Both the position numbers and the translations under genes were made by a program. 12,365 nucleotides of DNA, taken from the NCBI GenBank assembly GCA_017161665.1, contig JADFCT010000067.1, forward strand, positions 1 through 12,365. Direction: 5' to 3'. Every line of letters starts with the position of its first letter. Position 1 is the stretch's first letter. Positions 1-6,465 of the stretch are shown piece by piece. This stretch comes from Candidatus Sumerlaeota bacterium (GTDB taxonomy: Bacteria > Sumerlaeota > Sumerlaeia > JADFCT01). The notes below the pieces were generated by a model that saw nothing but the letters and a program-made list of their open reading frames with translations, searched no databases and was not told where the DNA came from.

Positions 1-2009
1 TCAAACGGGCGCCGAGCATGTTGCCGCACATGTCGGATCAGTATTATGGCTGGTGGTCCCGGCCCGGCGGCGGCATCTACATTTTGGAGGGGTATCAAAC
101 CGAATCGCCCCAATTGCGTTGCCTGACCGAAGGATGGCCAGAGGGTAATTTTTTGCGGCCGGAGATTTCTTTTGACGGGCAAAAGGTCTTATTCGCCTTC
201 TGTCGCTATTATCCGACATTGAAGGATATGGATAAGGTGGACAAAGATCGATTGCCGGAAGACGCCTTTTATCAAATCTTTGAGATGCATCGGGATGGTT
301 CCGGCGCGCGCCAGTTGACCCATGGGCGTTATGATGATTTCGACGCGCGGTATCTGCCGGATGGTCATATTGTCTTTTTATCAACCCGTAAGGGCACGGC
401 GTTGCGGACCGATCGTCACAGCGCGCGAATGTCTCTGGACGCCACACAGCCGGATAGTTTCGTCCGTTGCGGAGGGGATAATCGCCGCCCTGTTTCCGTG
501 TTCACGCTGCACGCCATGAATGGCGACGGAGGGGATTTGCGGGCCATCTCCGCTTTCGAAAACTTTGAGTGGACGCCCGCCGTTTTGAACGATGGGCGCT
601 TGGCGTATGCGAGATGGGATTACATCGATCGGTTTAATGGGCACTTTATGAGCCTGTGGTCCACGAACACCGATGGAACCCATGCGCAATTGGTGTATGG
701 GAATTACACGATTTCGCCACAGGCCATTTTCGAAGCGCGTCCCATCCCCAACTCACACAAACTGGTTTTCACGGCGGCGGCGCATCATTCCATTATGGGG
801 GGCGCCTTGGCCTTGTTGGATCGGCGGGTGGGCGACGAAGGCCCGGCGCCATTGACGCGGTTGACGACAGAGGTACCGTATCCGGAAGCCGAAGGGTGGC
901 CCACATCCTATTATGCCAATCCCTATCCCTTATCGGAAACGTACTATCTTGTCGCATGGAGCGACCGTCCGCTGCCGCCGCACCATGGCGGTTCCCCGGT
1001 GTTGGGCGATCAAAATCCCATTAATGCCACAGGCATTTACTACTACGACGCCTTTGGCAATCTGGAACTGCTCCACCGCGACCCGGCGATCTCCAGCATG
1101 TATCCACTTCCCTTGCGGTCGCATCCCAAACCGCCGAGCCAGCCGAACCGCGTCGATTGGGAGGAAGAGGCGATTGGCCGCTATATGGTTCAAGATGTGT
1201 ATCGCGGTTTGCCCAATCGGTATCACGGTCAAGTGAGGGCGCTACGGATTGTCGGTGTCACCCCTAAGATTCAGCCGCACATGAACACGCCGGTCTTGGG
1301 CGTATCGGCCGAAGATACCGGCAAATTTATTTTAGGAACCGTGCCGGTTGAGTCGGATGGATCGGCTTATTTTCAAGCGCCTTCCGGCATTCCTGTTTTC
1401 TTTCAGGCGTTGGACGCGCAGGGGCGGGCCATTCAAACGATGCGTTCCCTCACATATATTCAGCCCGGTCAAACCTTGGCCTGCATCGGGTGTCATGAAG
1501 GACGCAATACGGCGCCATCCCTGGCGGTGGGGCGTCCGTTGGCCATGACGCGCCCTCCTTCGCGAATCCGGCCGGAGCCGCACGGAACCTGGCCCTTGCG
1601 CTATGATCAATTGATCCAGCCCGTTCTGGATCGGGCTTGTGTGGCGTGTCACACGGCGCCCGAGGATCCCTCCGCGGAACCCAAGGGAGCGGAACGCCTT
1701 GATTTGACTCCGGCGCATTCCTATGCGTCTTTGATGAAATATGGCGATGAGGATTTGAAAAAACTGGCTTTCGAACGCGACCGATCCAATCCGGGGGAGA
1801 GTCCTTCGCTGAATAGTCGTTTAATGGATGCCATTCGCGACCGATCGATTCATGGCGATGCGCCCTTGTTGACGCCACAGGAGGTTCGGCGTTTCTATGT
1901 GTGGATGGATACGTATGCCCATCGCCTCGGCTCCTTTGGCCCCAGTCAGGAAACAGAACTGCGCCAGCTGCGACGAGAGTTGTCGTCGATCCTTATTGCG
2001 CAACCTTGA
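1..2009 (+). CDS. TolB-like propeller / hydrazine synthase alpha-like / di-heme cytochrome c protein (5' partial)
   Basis: The reading frame is open from base 3 through the left edge, so the true start lies upstream and the first Met visible (base 18) is only a numbering reference. From that Met, the first ~320 residues carry PD40/TolB-like propeller strands of the type 'PEISFDGQKVLFAF' and 'DARYLPDGHIVFLST'. Residues ~390-500 match the hydrazine synthase alpha middle domain, including 'ILGTVPVESDGSAYFQAP' and 'FFQALDAQGRAIQTMRS'. Two c-type heme motifs follow: CIGCH at 489-493 and CVACH at 541-545. Proteins of this architecture are common in PVC-type bacteria without anammox and are usually annotated from the domain name alone. 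Heme attachment implies export, so a signal peptide is expected in the missing N-terminus. Role is inferred to be an extracytoplasmic redox or binding protein; substrate unknown. No companion hydrazine synthase beta or gamma gene is visible. Family assignment is fairly sure, function is not. Confidence 0.85.
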   Translation, partial: KRAPSMLPHMSDQYYGWWSRPGGGIYILEGYQTESPQLRCLTEGWPEGNFLRPEISFDGQKVLFAFCRYYPTLKDMDKVDKDRLPEDAFYQIFEMHRDGSGARQLTHGRYDDFDARYLPDGHIVFLSTRKGTALRTDRHSARMSLDATQPDSFVRCGGDNRRPVSVFTLHAMNGDGGDLRAISAFENFEWTPAVLNDGRLAYARWDYIDRFNGHFMSLWSTNTDGTHAQLVYGNYTISPQAIFEARPIPNSHKLVFTAAAHHSIMGGALALLDRRVGDEGPAPLTRLTTEVPYPEAEGWPTSYYANPYPLSETYYLVAWSDRPLPPHHGGSPVLGDQNPINATGIYYYDAFGNLELLHRDPAISSMYPLPLRSHPKPPSQPNRVDWEEEAIGRYMVQDVYRGLPNRYHGQVRALRIVGVTPKIQPHMNTPVLGVSAEDTGKFILGTVPVESDGSAYFQAPSGIPVFFQALDAQGRAIQTMRSLTYIQPGQTLACIGCHEGRNTAPSLAVGRPLAMTRPPSRIRPEPHGTWPLRYDQLIQPVLDRACVACHTAPEDPSAEPKGAERLDLTPAHSYASLMKYGDEDLKKLAFERDRSNPGESPSLNSRLMDAIRDRSIHGDAPLLTPQEVRRFYVWMDTYAHRLGSFGPSQETELRQLRRELSSILIAQP

Positions 2010-2044
2010 CCGATCCGATTCCGACAATTTGGACGACACTCTCC

Positions 2045-2227
2045 TCGAAAATTTGAATTCGCTGGCGGACGGGCGTCGGCGCCGTCACGCTTTTTGCTCG
2101 CTGCGCGGCAAAAATCGCGCCGGCGCCTCAATGATGTCGTCGCTAACCCAGGGCCTTGCCCTGGGCTGTTATGTGCCGCCCCTATCGGGGCTTGGCGGAT
2201 GTTTGGCTCCTGGGACGCGGGCCTTAT
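2045..2227 (+). repeat. Structured intergenic repeat, left copy
   Basis: This copy shares its whole length with the reverse complement of 2482-2683. Shared blocks in the same order are TCGAAAATTT, CGCTGGCGGA, CGTCGGCGCCGTCACG, a ~27-base identical block ending in CGGCGCCTC (2104-2129), CTAACCCAGGGC, TTATGTGCCGCC, CGGGGCTTGGCG and GTTTGGCT. Inside it CCCAGGGC-CTT-GCCCTGGG (about 2147-2165) is a perfect 8-bp hairpin, followed by a second small hairpin, CCCC-TATC-GGGG (about 2179-2190). Two stable hairpins and divergent apical loops between copies suggest a structured or mobile intergenic element, not a gene. Family name unknown to me. Confidence 0.8.
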
Positions 2228-2408
2228 AGGGTATCGGCGCCGGTCCATCAAACCGGTCCAATGAGGGTTGATCCCCCTTGGAAGTTCCGCTGGCAATTCG
2301 GCCGTATGGGGAAGTAAAATTTACATCAGCGCGTGTTGATAAACCAAGCGAGATCCCCATGTCCCTAAAAATGGACACAACAAATGATGAAAATGGCGTC
2401 GAGGCCCA

Positions 2409-2457
2409 GCGCGAAGGCTTCTTTTTCAAACGCCAAGGCGCGAAGACGCAAGGCGCC
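2409..2457. repeat. Dispersed repeat fragment of the 'aaGACGCaAAGgCGC' type
   Basis: The core between the two arms contains a purine-rich stretch with repeated GCGCGAAGG, CCAAGGCGCGAAG and ACGCAAGGCGC units. Translated on the plus strand it reads FFFKRQGAKTQGAP, and on the minus strand CVFAPWRLKKK. Closely similar sequences, with translations like 'RQDAKTQR' and 'FAPLRLCV', recur between genes of many unrelated bacteria and are often misannotated as small proteins. Recognition is from memory of that pattern; this window has only one copy. Confidence 0.5.
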
Positions 2458-2481
2458 CCTGGGCGCGGCGCCGCTGTCGGA

Positions 2482-2683
2482 TGAGGCCCGCGAGCCAGAA
2501 GCCAAACAGACGCCAAGCCCCGAAGGTGGCGGCACATAATAGCCCAGGGTGGAGCGACCGATAGGAAGCGGAGCCCTGGGTTAGAGCGTGAGCAAGCGAG
2601 GCGCCGGCGCGATTTTTGCCGCGCCGCGCGCAACAAATCGTGACGGCGCCGACGGCGATCCGCCAGCGATTCTAAATTTTCGA
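2482..2683 (-). repeat. Structured intergenic repeat, right copy (inverted)
   Basis: Read on the minus strand, this copy starts at TCGAAAATTT (2683) and follows the left copy block by block. The CCCAGGG/CCCTGGG stem is kept, but the apical part is about 20 nt longer than in the left copy. The second hairpin region and the GTTTGGCT block are also kept. It ends 30 bases before the ettA start codon. A long open frame runs through it into ettA from base 2588, but that extension is Arg/Ala-rich repeat sequence and is not part of the protein. Copy-to-copy identity is estimated by eye at roughly three quarters. Confidence 0.8.
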
Positions 2684-2713
2684 GCGAGATCTGCGAAAGC
2701 AAGAGGATGGATT

Positions 2714-4387
2714 ATGGCCAGTCAGTATATCTTCACCATGTTGGGATTGACAAAAAACTATGGCGCCCGAACGGTGCTCAAGGACATTGGGCTCTGCTTT
2801 TTCCCGGGCGCCAAGATCGGCGTCGTGGGCGACAACGGATCGGGAAAATCCACTTTGCTCCGCATCATGGCCGGAATCGATCAGGATTTCCAGGGCCAGG
2901 CCGTCCCCGACAAAGGCATTCGAGTGGGGCTGGTGCCCCAGGAGCCGAAACTGGACGCCGGCCAGACGGTTCGCGATAACGTCACGGCGGCCTTCGGAGA
3001 GATTCAGACCTGGATGGCCGAATATGACGCGGTCTCCGAGCGGATGGGAGAAGACCTCACCGACGAGGAAATGGATCAGGCCATGACGCGCATGGGCGAA
3101 TTGCAGGATAAAATCGACGCCGCCGACGGTTGGGACATGGATCGCGCCGTGGACATGGCCGCCGACGCCCTGGTCCTGCCCCCGGACGAGCAATCAGTGG
3201 ACACGCTCTCGGGCGGTGAACGGCGACGCGTCGCGTTGTGTCGCGCCTTATTGGAAAAACCCGACATCCTCCTGCTGGACGAGCCGACCAACCATCTGGA
3301 CGCCGAAACCGTCGAATGGCTGGAAGAACAATTGCGCGACTACCCAGGCACGGTCATTGTCGTCACCCACGACCGGTATTTCCTCGACAATGTGACCAAA
3401 TGGATCCTGGAACTGGAAAACAGCCGGGGCATTCCCTTCGAAGGCAACTACACCTCGTGGCTGGGACAAAAACTCGAAATCCTCGCGCAGAACGAAAAAC
3501 AGGCCTCATCCCGACGTAAATCCCTGGACCGGGAACTCAAATGGATCCGCATGAGCACCGCGGACCGCCACGAACTGAGCCGACACCGCATCGCCGAATA
3601 CGAGCAACTCGTCATCAACGCCCGCGCCGTCAGCGAAAACGCCACAGTCATTGAAATCCCCCCCGGCGACCGCCTGGGCGATCAAACCGTGTCGTTCCGT
3701 GATGTCTGCAAAAGTTACGGTGACAAAACGCTCATCCAGAATCTCTCCTTCGACGTGCCGCGCGGCGCCGTCGTTGGGATCATCGGACCCAATGGCGCCG
3801 GCAAGACCACCCTTTTCCGAATGGTCACCGGCCAGGAAGCGCCCGACTCCGGCGAAATCGAAATCGGCGCCACCGTCGAAATGGCCTATGTCAACCAGGA
3901 ACGGGATGGGCTGGACGGCGAGAACACAGTCTTTGAAGAAATCAGTGAAGGCCTTGAAGACATCCACCTGGGCGAACGCGTCATTGCCGCCCGCAATTAC
4001 GTCAGCCGATTCAATTTCAAGGGAACGGATCAGCAAAAACGCGTCGGCGATCTGTCCGGCGGCGAACGCAATCGCGTCCATCTGGCCAAACTGATCAAGC
4101 GCGGCGGAAACTTCCTCTTGCTGGACGAACCCACCAACGACCTGGACATCAACGCGCTGCGCATGTTGGAAGACGCCATCCATACCTTCAGCGGCTGTAT
4201 GATGATTATCAGCCATGATCGTTTTTTTCTGGATCGCGTCTGCACCCACTTGCTAGTCTTCGAAGGAGAAGGAACGGTTCGATGGTTTGAAGGGAACTTT
4301 CAGGACTACGAACGGATGCGTCGCAAGGAACTGGGGGAAAAGGCTTTCTCCGGTCGTCGCTCCCGCTACCGGAAACTGACCCTCTAG
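2714..4387 (+). CDS. ettA: Energy-dependent translational throttle protein EttA (ABC-F ATPase)
   Basis: This 557-residue ABC-F protein binds the ribosomal E site and couples translation to ATP level in the characterised E. coli homologue (555 residues). ABC domain 1 has Walker A GDNGSGKS (39-46), signature LSGGE (165-169) and Walker B/catalytic Glu in DEPTNHLD (189-196, E190). An acidic arm insertion lies at ~95-145. The charged linker at ~255-325 contains 'RRKSLDRELKWIR' and ends 'IPPGDRLGD', as in EttA. ABC domain 2 has GPNGAGKT (358-365), LSGGE (447-451) and DEPTNDLD (471-478, E472). There are no membrane segments. The start at 2714 is chosen because the family N-terminus 'MASQYIFTM' begins there, AGAGG lies 7 bases upstream, and the extension to 2588 is repeat DNA. 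The EttA call over other ABC-F members rests on near colinear similarity including 'FFPGAKIGV' and 'RFNFKGTDQ'. Confidence 0.96.
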   Translation: MASQYIFTMLGLTKNYGARTVLKDIGLCFFPGAKIGVVGDNGSGKSTLLRIMAGIDQDFQGQAVPDKGIRVGLVPQEPKLDAGQTVRDNVTAAFGEIQTWMAEYDAVSERMGEDLTDEEMDQAMTRMGELQDKIDAADGWDMDRAVDMAADALVLPPDEQSVDTLSGGERRRVALCRALLEKPDILLLDEPTNHLDAETVEWLEEQLRDYPGTVIVVTHDRYFLDNVTKWILELENSRGIPFEGNYTSWLGQKLEILAQNEKQASSRRKSLDRELKWIRMSTADRHELSRHRIAEYEQLVINARAVSENATVIEIPPGDRLGDQTVSFRDVCKSYGDKTLIQNLSFDVPRGAVVGIIGPNGAGKTTLFRMVTGQEAPDSGEIEIGATVEMAYVNQERDGLDGENTVFEEISEGLEDIHLGERVIAARNYVSRFNFKGTDQQKRVGDLSGGERNRVHLAKLIKRGGNFLLLDEPTNDLDINALRMLEDAIHTFSGCMMIISHDRFFLDRVCTHLLVFEGEGTVRWFEGNFQDYERMRRKELGEKAFSGRRSRYRKLTL

Positions 4388-4440
4388 GCGTTCCCGACAG
4401 GTCCGGACGCCGTCAACTCAACACACGAAAGGAACGACTG

Positions 4441-5841
4441 ATGTCTCACCAGCACCGCAGCGCCTTTGCTGCCCTCGTGATCATGGGAGTCTGCATGGCG
4501 TTGGCCAGACCGGCCATGGGCGAAAATGAGAACCGGATTCGCCCCTACGAAAAGAATCCTCAGTACTGGCAGTACAAGGGCCAGCCCGTCCTGCTTCTGG
4601 GCGCCAGCAAAGACGACAGCTTGTTTCAGATCCCGGACCTCAAAGAGCACCTGGACGCCATGCAGGCAGTCGGCGCCAACTACATTCGCAACACCATGAG
4701 CGACCGGCCGGATCACGATTTCGAGATCTATCCGTACAAAAAACTCGAAAACGGAAAATACGACCTCAAGCAATGGAACGAGGAATATTGGAATCGGTTT
4801 TCGAATATGCTCCAGTGGACCGCCGAACGGGACATCATCGTCCAGATCGAAGTGTGGGACCGCTTCGATCATGCGCGGGACAACTGGCTCGTCCATCCCT
4901 ACAATCCCAAAAACAACGTCAACTACACCTACGAGGAATCGGGATTCGCCCAAACCTATCCCGATCATCCCGGCGCGAACAAGCAGCCCTTCTTCTTCAC
5001 CACGCCGCAACAGCGAAACAACCAGCTCCTCCTCGGATACCAACAGGCCTTTGTCTCCAAATTGCTGTCCTATTCCCTGAAATACAATCATGTCTTGTAT
5101 TGCATGGATAATGAAACCTCGGGCGAAGAAGCCTGGGGCGCCTATTGGGCTCAATTCATCAAAGACAAGGCCCGTGAAGCGGGAAAAGAAGTCTGTGTGA
5201 CCGAGATGTGGGACGACTGGGATCTGACGGCCGAACGGCACGGACGGACATTGAATCACCCGGAACGCTATGACTTCGCCGACGTGTCACAGAATAATCA
5301 GAAGAAAGGACAGATTCACTGGGACAACTTCCAATGGGTTCGCCAGCACATCAAAGCGAAACCCCGCCCCCTGAATACTGTCAAGACCTACGGCGCCGAT
5401 GGCGGGCGATTCGGCGACAATCAGGACGGACTCGAACGCTGGTGGCGTCATGTGATCGGCGGGGCCGCTTCGGCTCGTTTTCATCGCCCGGACTCGGGCC
5501 TGGGCCTGAGCAAACCGGCGGCCAATGCCGTCCGGGCGGCGCGCAAACTGGAAACGCTCATCAAGGCCTGGGATGTGGAAGCGGCCAACAATCTGCTGTC
5601 CCAGCGCGAAGACAATGAGGCCTATCTGGCCGCCCAACCGGGCAAAGCCTATGCCTTGTATTTCACAAACGGCGGCGAAGTGGGACTGGATCTGACCCAG
5701 GCCCCTGGAAAATATGATCTGCGCTGGATCGATATCGCCCGCGGCGAATGGGGCGACAAACAAACCATCGAAGGCGGTCGGATTGTGAAAATCAAGGCGC
5801 CGGGCAAGGGCCACTGGGTGGCCGCCATCGTCGCCCCCTGA
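4441..5841 (+). CDS. Secreted TIM-barrel glycosidase-like protein (DUF4038-like)
   Basis: The 466-residue precursor has an N-terminal signal peptide: basic start, hydrophobic 'AALVIMGVCMALA', likely cleavage after AMG near residue 27. The mature part begins 'NPQYWQYKGQPVLLLGAS', typical of putative glycoside hydrolases of the DUF4038 / Apiosidase-like group. Candidate catalytic acids are E225 in 'MDNETSGEE' (the Asn-Glu pair found at the end of barrel strand 4 in clan GH-A enzymes) and E255 in 'VCVTEMWDDWD'. The C-terminal ~80 residues ('APGKYDLRWIDIARGEW') resemble the small beta domain labelled putative collagen-binding domain that follows such barrels. AAAGGAA lies 7 bases before the ATG. 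It is 53 bases after ettA and could be co-transcribed, though the functions are unrelated. Substrate cannot be told from sequence; an inactive carbohydrate-binding role is possible. Confidence 0.75.
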   Translation: MSHQHRSAFAALVIMGVCMALARPAMGENENRIRPYEKNPQYWQYKGQPVLLLGASKDDSLFQIPDLKEHLDAMQAVGANYIRNTMSDRPDHDFEIYPYKKLENGKYDLKQWNEEYWNRFSNMLQWTAERDIIVQIEVWDRFDHARDNWLVHPYNPKNNVNYTYEESGFAQTYPDHPGANKQPFFFTTPQQRNNQLLLGYQQAFVSKLLSYSLKYNHVLYCMDNETSGEEAWGAYWAQFIKDKAREAGKEVCVTEMWDDWDLTAERHGRTLNHPERYDFADVSQNNQKKGQIHWDNFQWVRQHIKAKPRPLNTVKTYGADGGRFGDNQDGLERWWRHVIGGAASARFHRPDSGLGLSKPAANAVRAARKLETLIKAWDVEAANNLLSQREDNEAYLAAQPGKAYALYFTNGGEVGLDLTQAPGKYDLRWIDIARGEWGDKQTIEGGRIVKIKAPGKGHWVAAIVAP

Positions 5842-5845
5842 AAAC

Positions 5846-5860
5846 AGCGGCCGAACCGCT
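5846..5860 (-). terminator. Short hairpin between convergent genes
   Basis: On the minus strand AGCGG-TTCGG-CCGCT forms a 5-bp stem followed by GTTTTC, directly at the HU stop codon. It sits in the 18-base gap between the converging glycosidase-like and HU genes. A 5-bp stem is short for an intrinsic terminator, so this is tentative. On the plus strand the same hairpin is followed 12 bases later by a run of six T. Confidence 0.4.
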
Positions 5861-6147
5861 TAAGAAGCGTCGTCTTTTTTAAAAGCAGTCTTGAGATGGG
5901 AGGCCGGTTTGAAGGTGATCGTTTTTGAGACCGGAATGTCCATGACCTCGCCGGTTCGAAAGTTACGCCCCGTTCGCGCGGGGCGTTCTTTTATTTCAAA
6001 TGTGCCAAATTGAGGAAGCGCCACCCGATCACCCGCGATCAGCGCATCGGCAATAATCTGAAACACCGCATCGACGGCAGCCACTCCGGCCGGATCGGAC
6101 AGATCACAGGCTTCGGCCACCTGGACGGCCAATTCGGATTTCTTCAT
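5860..6147 (-). CDS. HU-family nucleoid DNA-binding protein
   Basis: The 95-residue protein has typical HU length and layout: N-terminal helices, 'LPQFGTFEIKERPARTGRN' forming the start of the beta arm, then 'SKTITFKPASHLK' at the C-terminus. HU/IHF proteins bind and bend DNA as dimers in the nucleoid. The start at 6147 is chosen because 'MKKSELAVQVAEA' is the family N-terminus and GGAGG lies about 6 bases upstream. The longer frame to 6258 runs into a tRNA gene and is not coding. Unusually, residue 63, which is the DNA-intercalating proline in most HU and IHF proteins (RNP), is Phe here (R61-N62-F63-R64-T65-G66). The gene lies 66 bases after a tRNA-His and may be transcribed with it. HU versus IHF cannot be decided from this alone. 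Confidence 0.93.
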   Translation of the reverse strand: MKKSELAVQVAEACDLSDPAGVAAVDAVFQIIADALIAGDRVALPQFGTFEIKERPARTGRNFRTGEVMDIPVSKTITFKPASHLKTAFKKDDAS

Positions 6148-6213
6148 GGCAACCTCCGGAACAAACCCATGGATTGACAGAATGGAAAGGCGAGACAAAA
6201 CGCCGAGGCAGGT

Positions 6214-6291
6214 TGGGGTGGCATATGGGCTTCGAACCCACGACCTCCGGATCCACAATCCGGCGCTCTAACCAACTGAGCTAATGCCACC
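6214..6291 (-). tRNA. tRNA-His (anticodon GTG), second copy
   Basis: Read on the minus strand this folds as a full cloverleaf. The acceptor is GTGGCAT/ATGCCAC, with an extra encoded G-1 (position 6291) facing discriminator C73, the identity mark of tRNA-His. D-arm GCTC/GAGC, anticodon stem CCGGA/TCCGG with loop TTGTGGA (anticodon GTG), T-arm GTGGG-TTCGAAG-CCCAT. The 3' CCA is encoded at 6216-6214. It is base-for-base identical to the copy at 6351-6428, including a few flanking bases, which indicates recent tandem duplication or gene conversion. Confidence 0.97.
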
Positions 6292-6293
6292 AC

Positions 6294-6348
6294 AAAACGG
6301 AGCCATGCGCCAACACGCGCCCTTCGCCCATGACTCCGGCGGCGAAGG
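6294..6348 (-). terminator. Alternative hairpins between the two tRNA-His genes
   Basis: In the minus-strand transcript the 59-nt spacer can form two mutually exclusive structures. Fold A is a perfect 8-bp stem, CCTTCGCC (6348-6341) with GGCGAAGG (6328-6321). Fold B pairs GGAGTCAT (6337-6330) with ATGGCTCC (6306-6299) through eight pairs including one G-U, encloses a small GCGC-GTGTTG-GCGC hairpin, and is followed by GTTTTG, resembling an intrinsic terminator. Part of the 5' arm of B lies in the loop of A. Whether either is used is inference; trailer processing structures are an alternative explanation. Confidence 0.4.
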
Positions 6349-6350
6349 AA

Positions 6351-6428
6351 TGGGGTGGCATATGGGCTTCGAACCCACGACCTCCGGATCCACAATCCGG
6401 CGCTCTAACCAACTGAGCTAATGCCACC
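6351..6428 (-). tRNA. tRNA-His (anticodon GTG), first copy
   Basis: The sequence and cloverleaf are identical to those of the copy at 6214-6291, with encoded G-1 (6428), discriminator C and encoded CCA (6353-6351). Its 5' end is 18 bases after the hisS stop codon on the same strand, too little room for a conventional independent promoter outside the hisS coding end. It is therefore probably transcribed with hisS or from a promoter inside the hisS 3' end. Confidence 0.97.
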
Positions 6429-6435
6429 ACAAATC

Positions 6436-6465
6436 AAAAACACACGCTATCGCCGTGCGGCGATA
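6436..6465 (-). terminator. Terminator-like hairpin overlapping the hisS stop codon
   Basis: On the minus strand TATCGCC-GCAC-GGCGATA forms a 7-bp stem with a 4-nt loop across the last codons and stop codon of hisS. GCGTGTG and then five T follow, just before the first tRNA-His. The T-run starts 7 bases after the stem, looser than an ideal intrinsic terminator, so partial termination or no effect is possible. Confidence 0.45.

Larger units (their letters stand above)
2010..2713. other. 704-bp gene-free spacer filled by repeat DNA
   Basis: This is the only stretch over 300 bases without a credible gene. It consists of a 35-bp lead-out after the preceding stop, a left repeat arm (~2045-2227), an asymmetric core (~2228-2481), a right repeat arm in reverse orientation (~2482-2683), and a 30-bp ettA leader with a ribosome binding site. 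Open frames here have low-complexity Arg/Pro/Gly-rich translations, follow the repeats and have no plausible start signal. Within the core, 2238-2260 holds a short direct repeat (CCGGTCCA twice, 5 nt apart). Bases 2373-2388 hold a short palindrome-like stretch, GTCC-CTAAAAAT-GGAC. I see no clear promoter, although one for ettA must lie here unless transcription reads in from upstream. Confidence 0.7.

Noticed and set aside
1..2009. Anammox hydrazine synthase
   Set aside because: Only the alpha-like domain architecture is present; this type occurs widely in bacteria without anammox and no partner subunits are seen.
2169..2702. 177-residue minus-strand frame and a 68-residue plus-strand frame in the spacer
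   Set aside because: Both run through repeat DNA, have low-complexity Arg/Pro/Gly-rich translations and no plausible initiation signal.
2588..2713. 42-residue N-terminal extension of EttA
   Set aside because: It is the right repeat arm translated; the family N-terminus and a ribosome binding site are at 2714.
6144..6395. 83-residue minus-strand frame reading 'ALAQLVRAPDCGSGGRGFEAH', and the HU extension to 6258
   Set aside because: They are translations through the two tRNA-His genes, a familiar false-protein pattern.
6214..6428. CRISPR-like direct repeat with 137-base period
   Set aside because: The repeat unit is a complete tRNA and there are only two copies.
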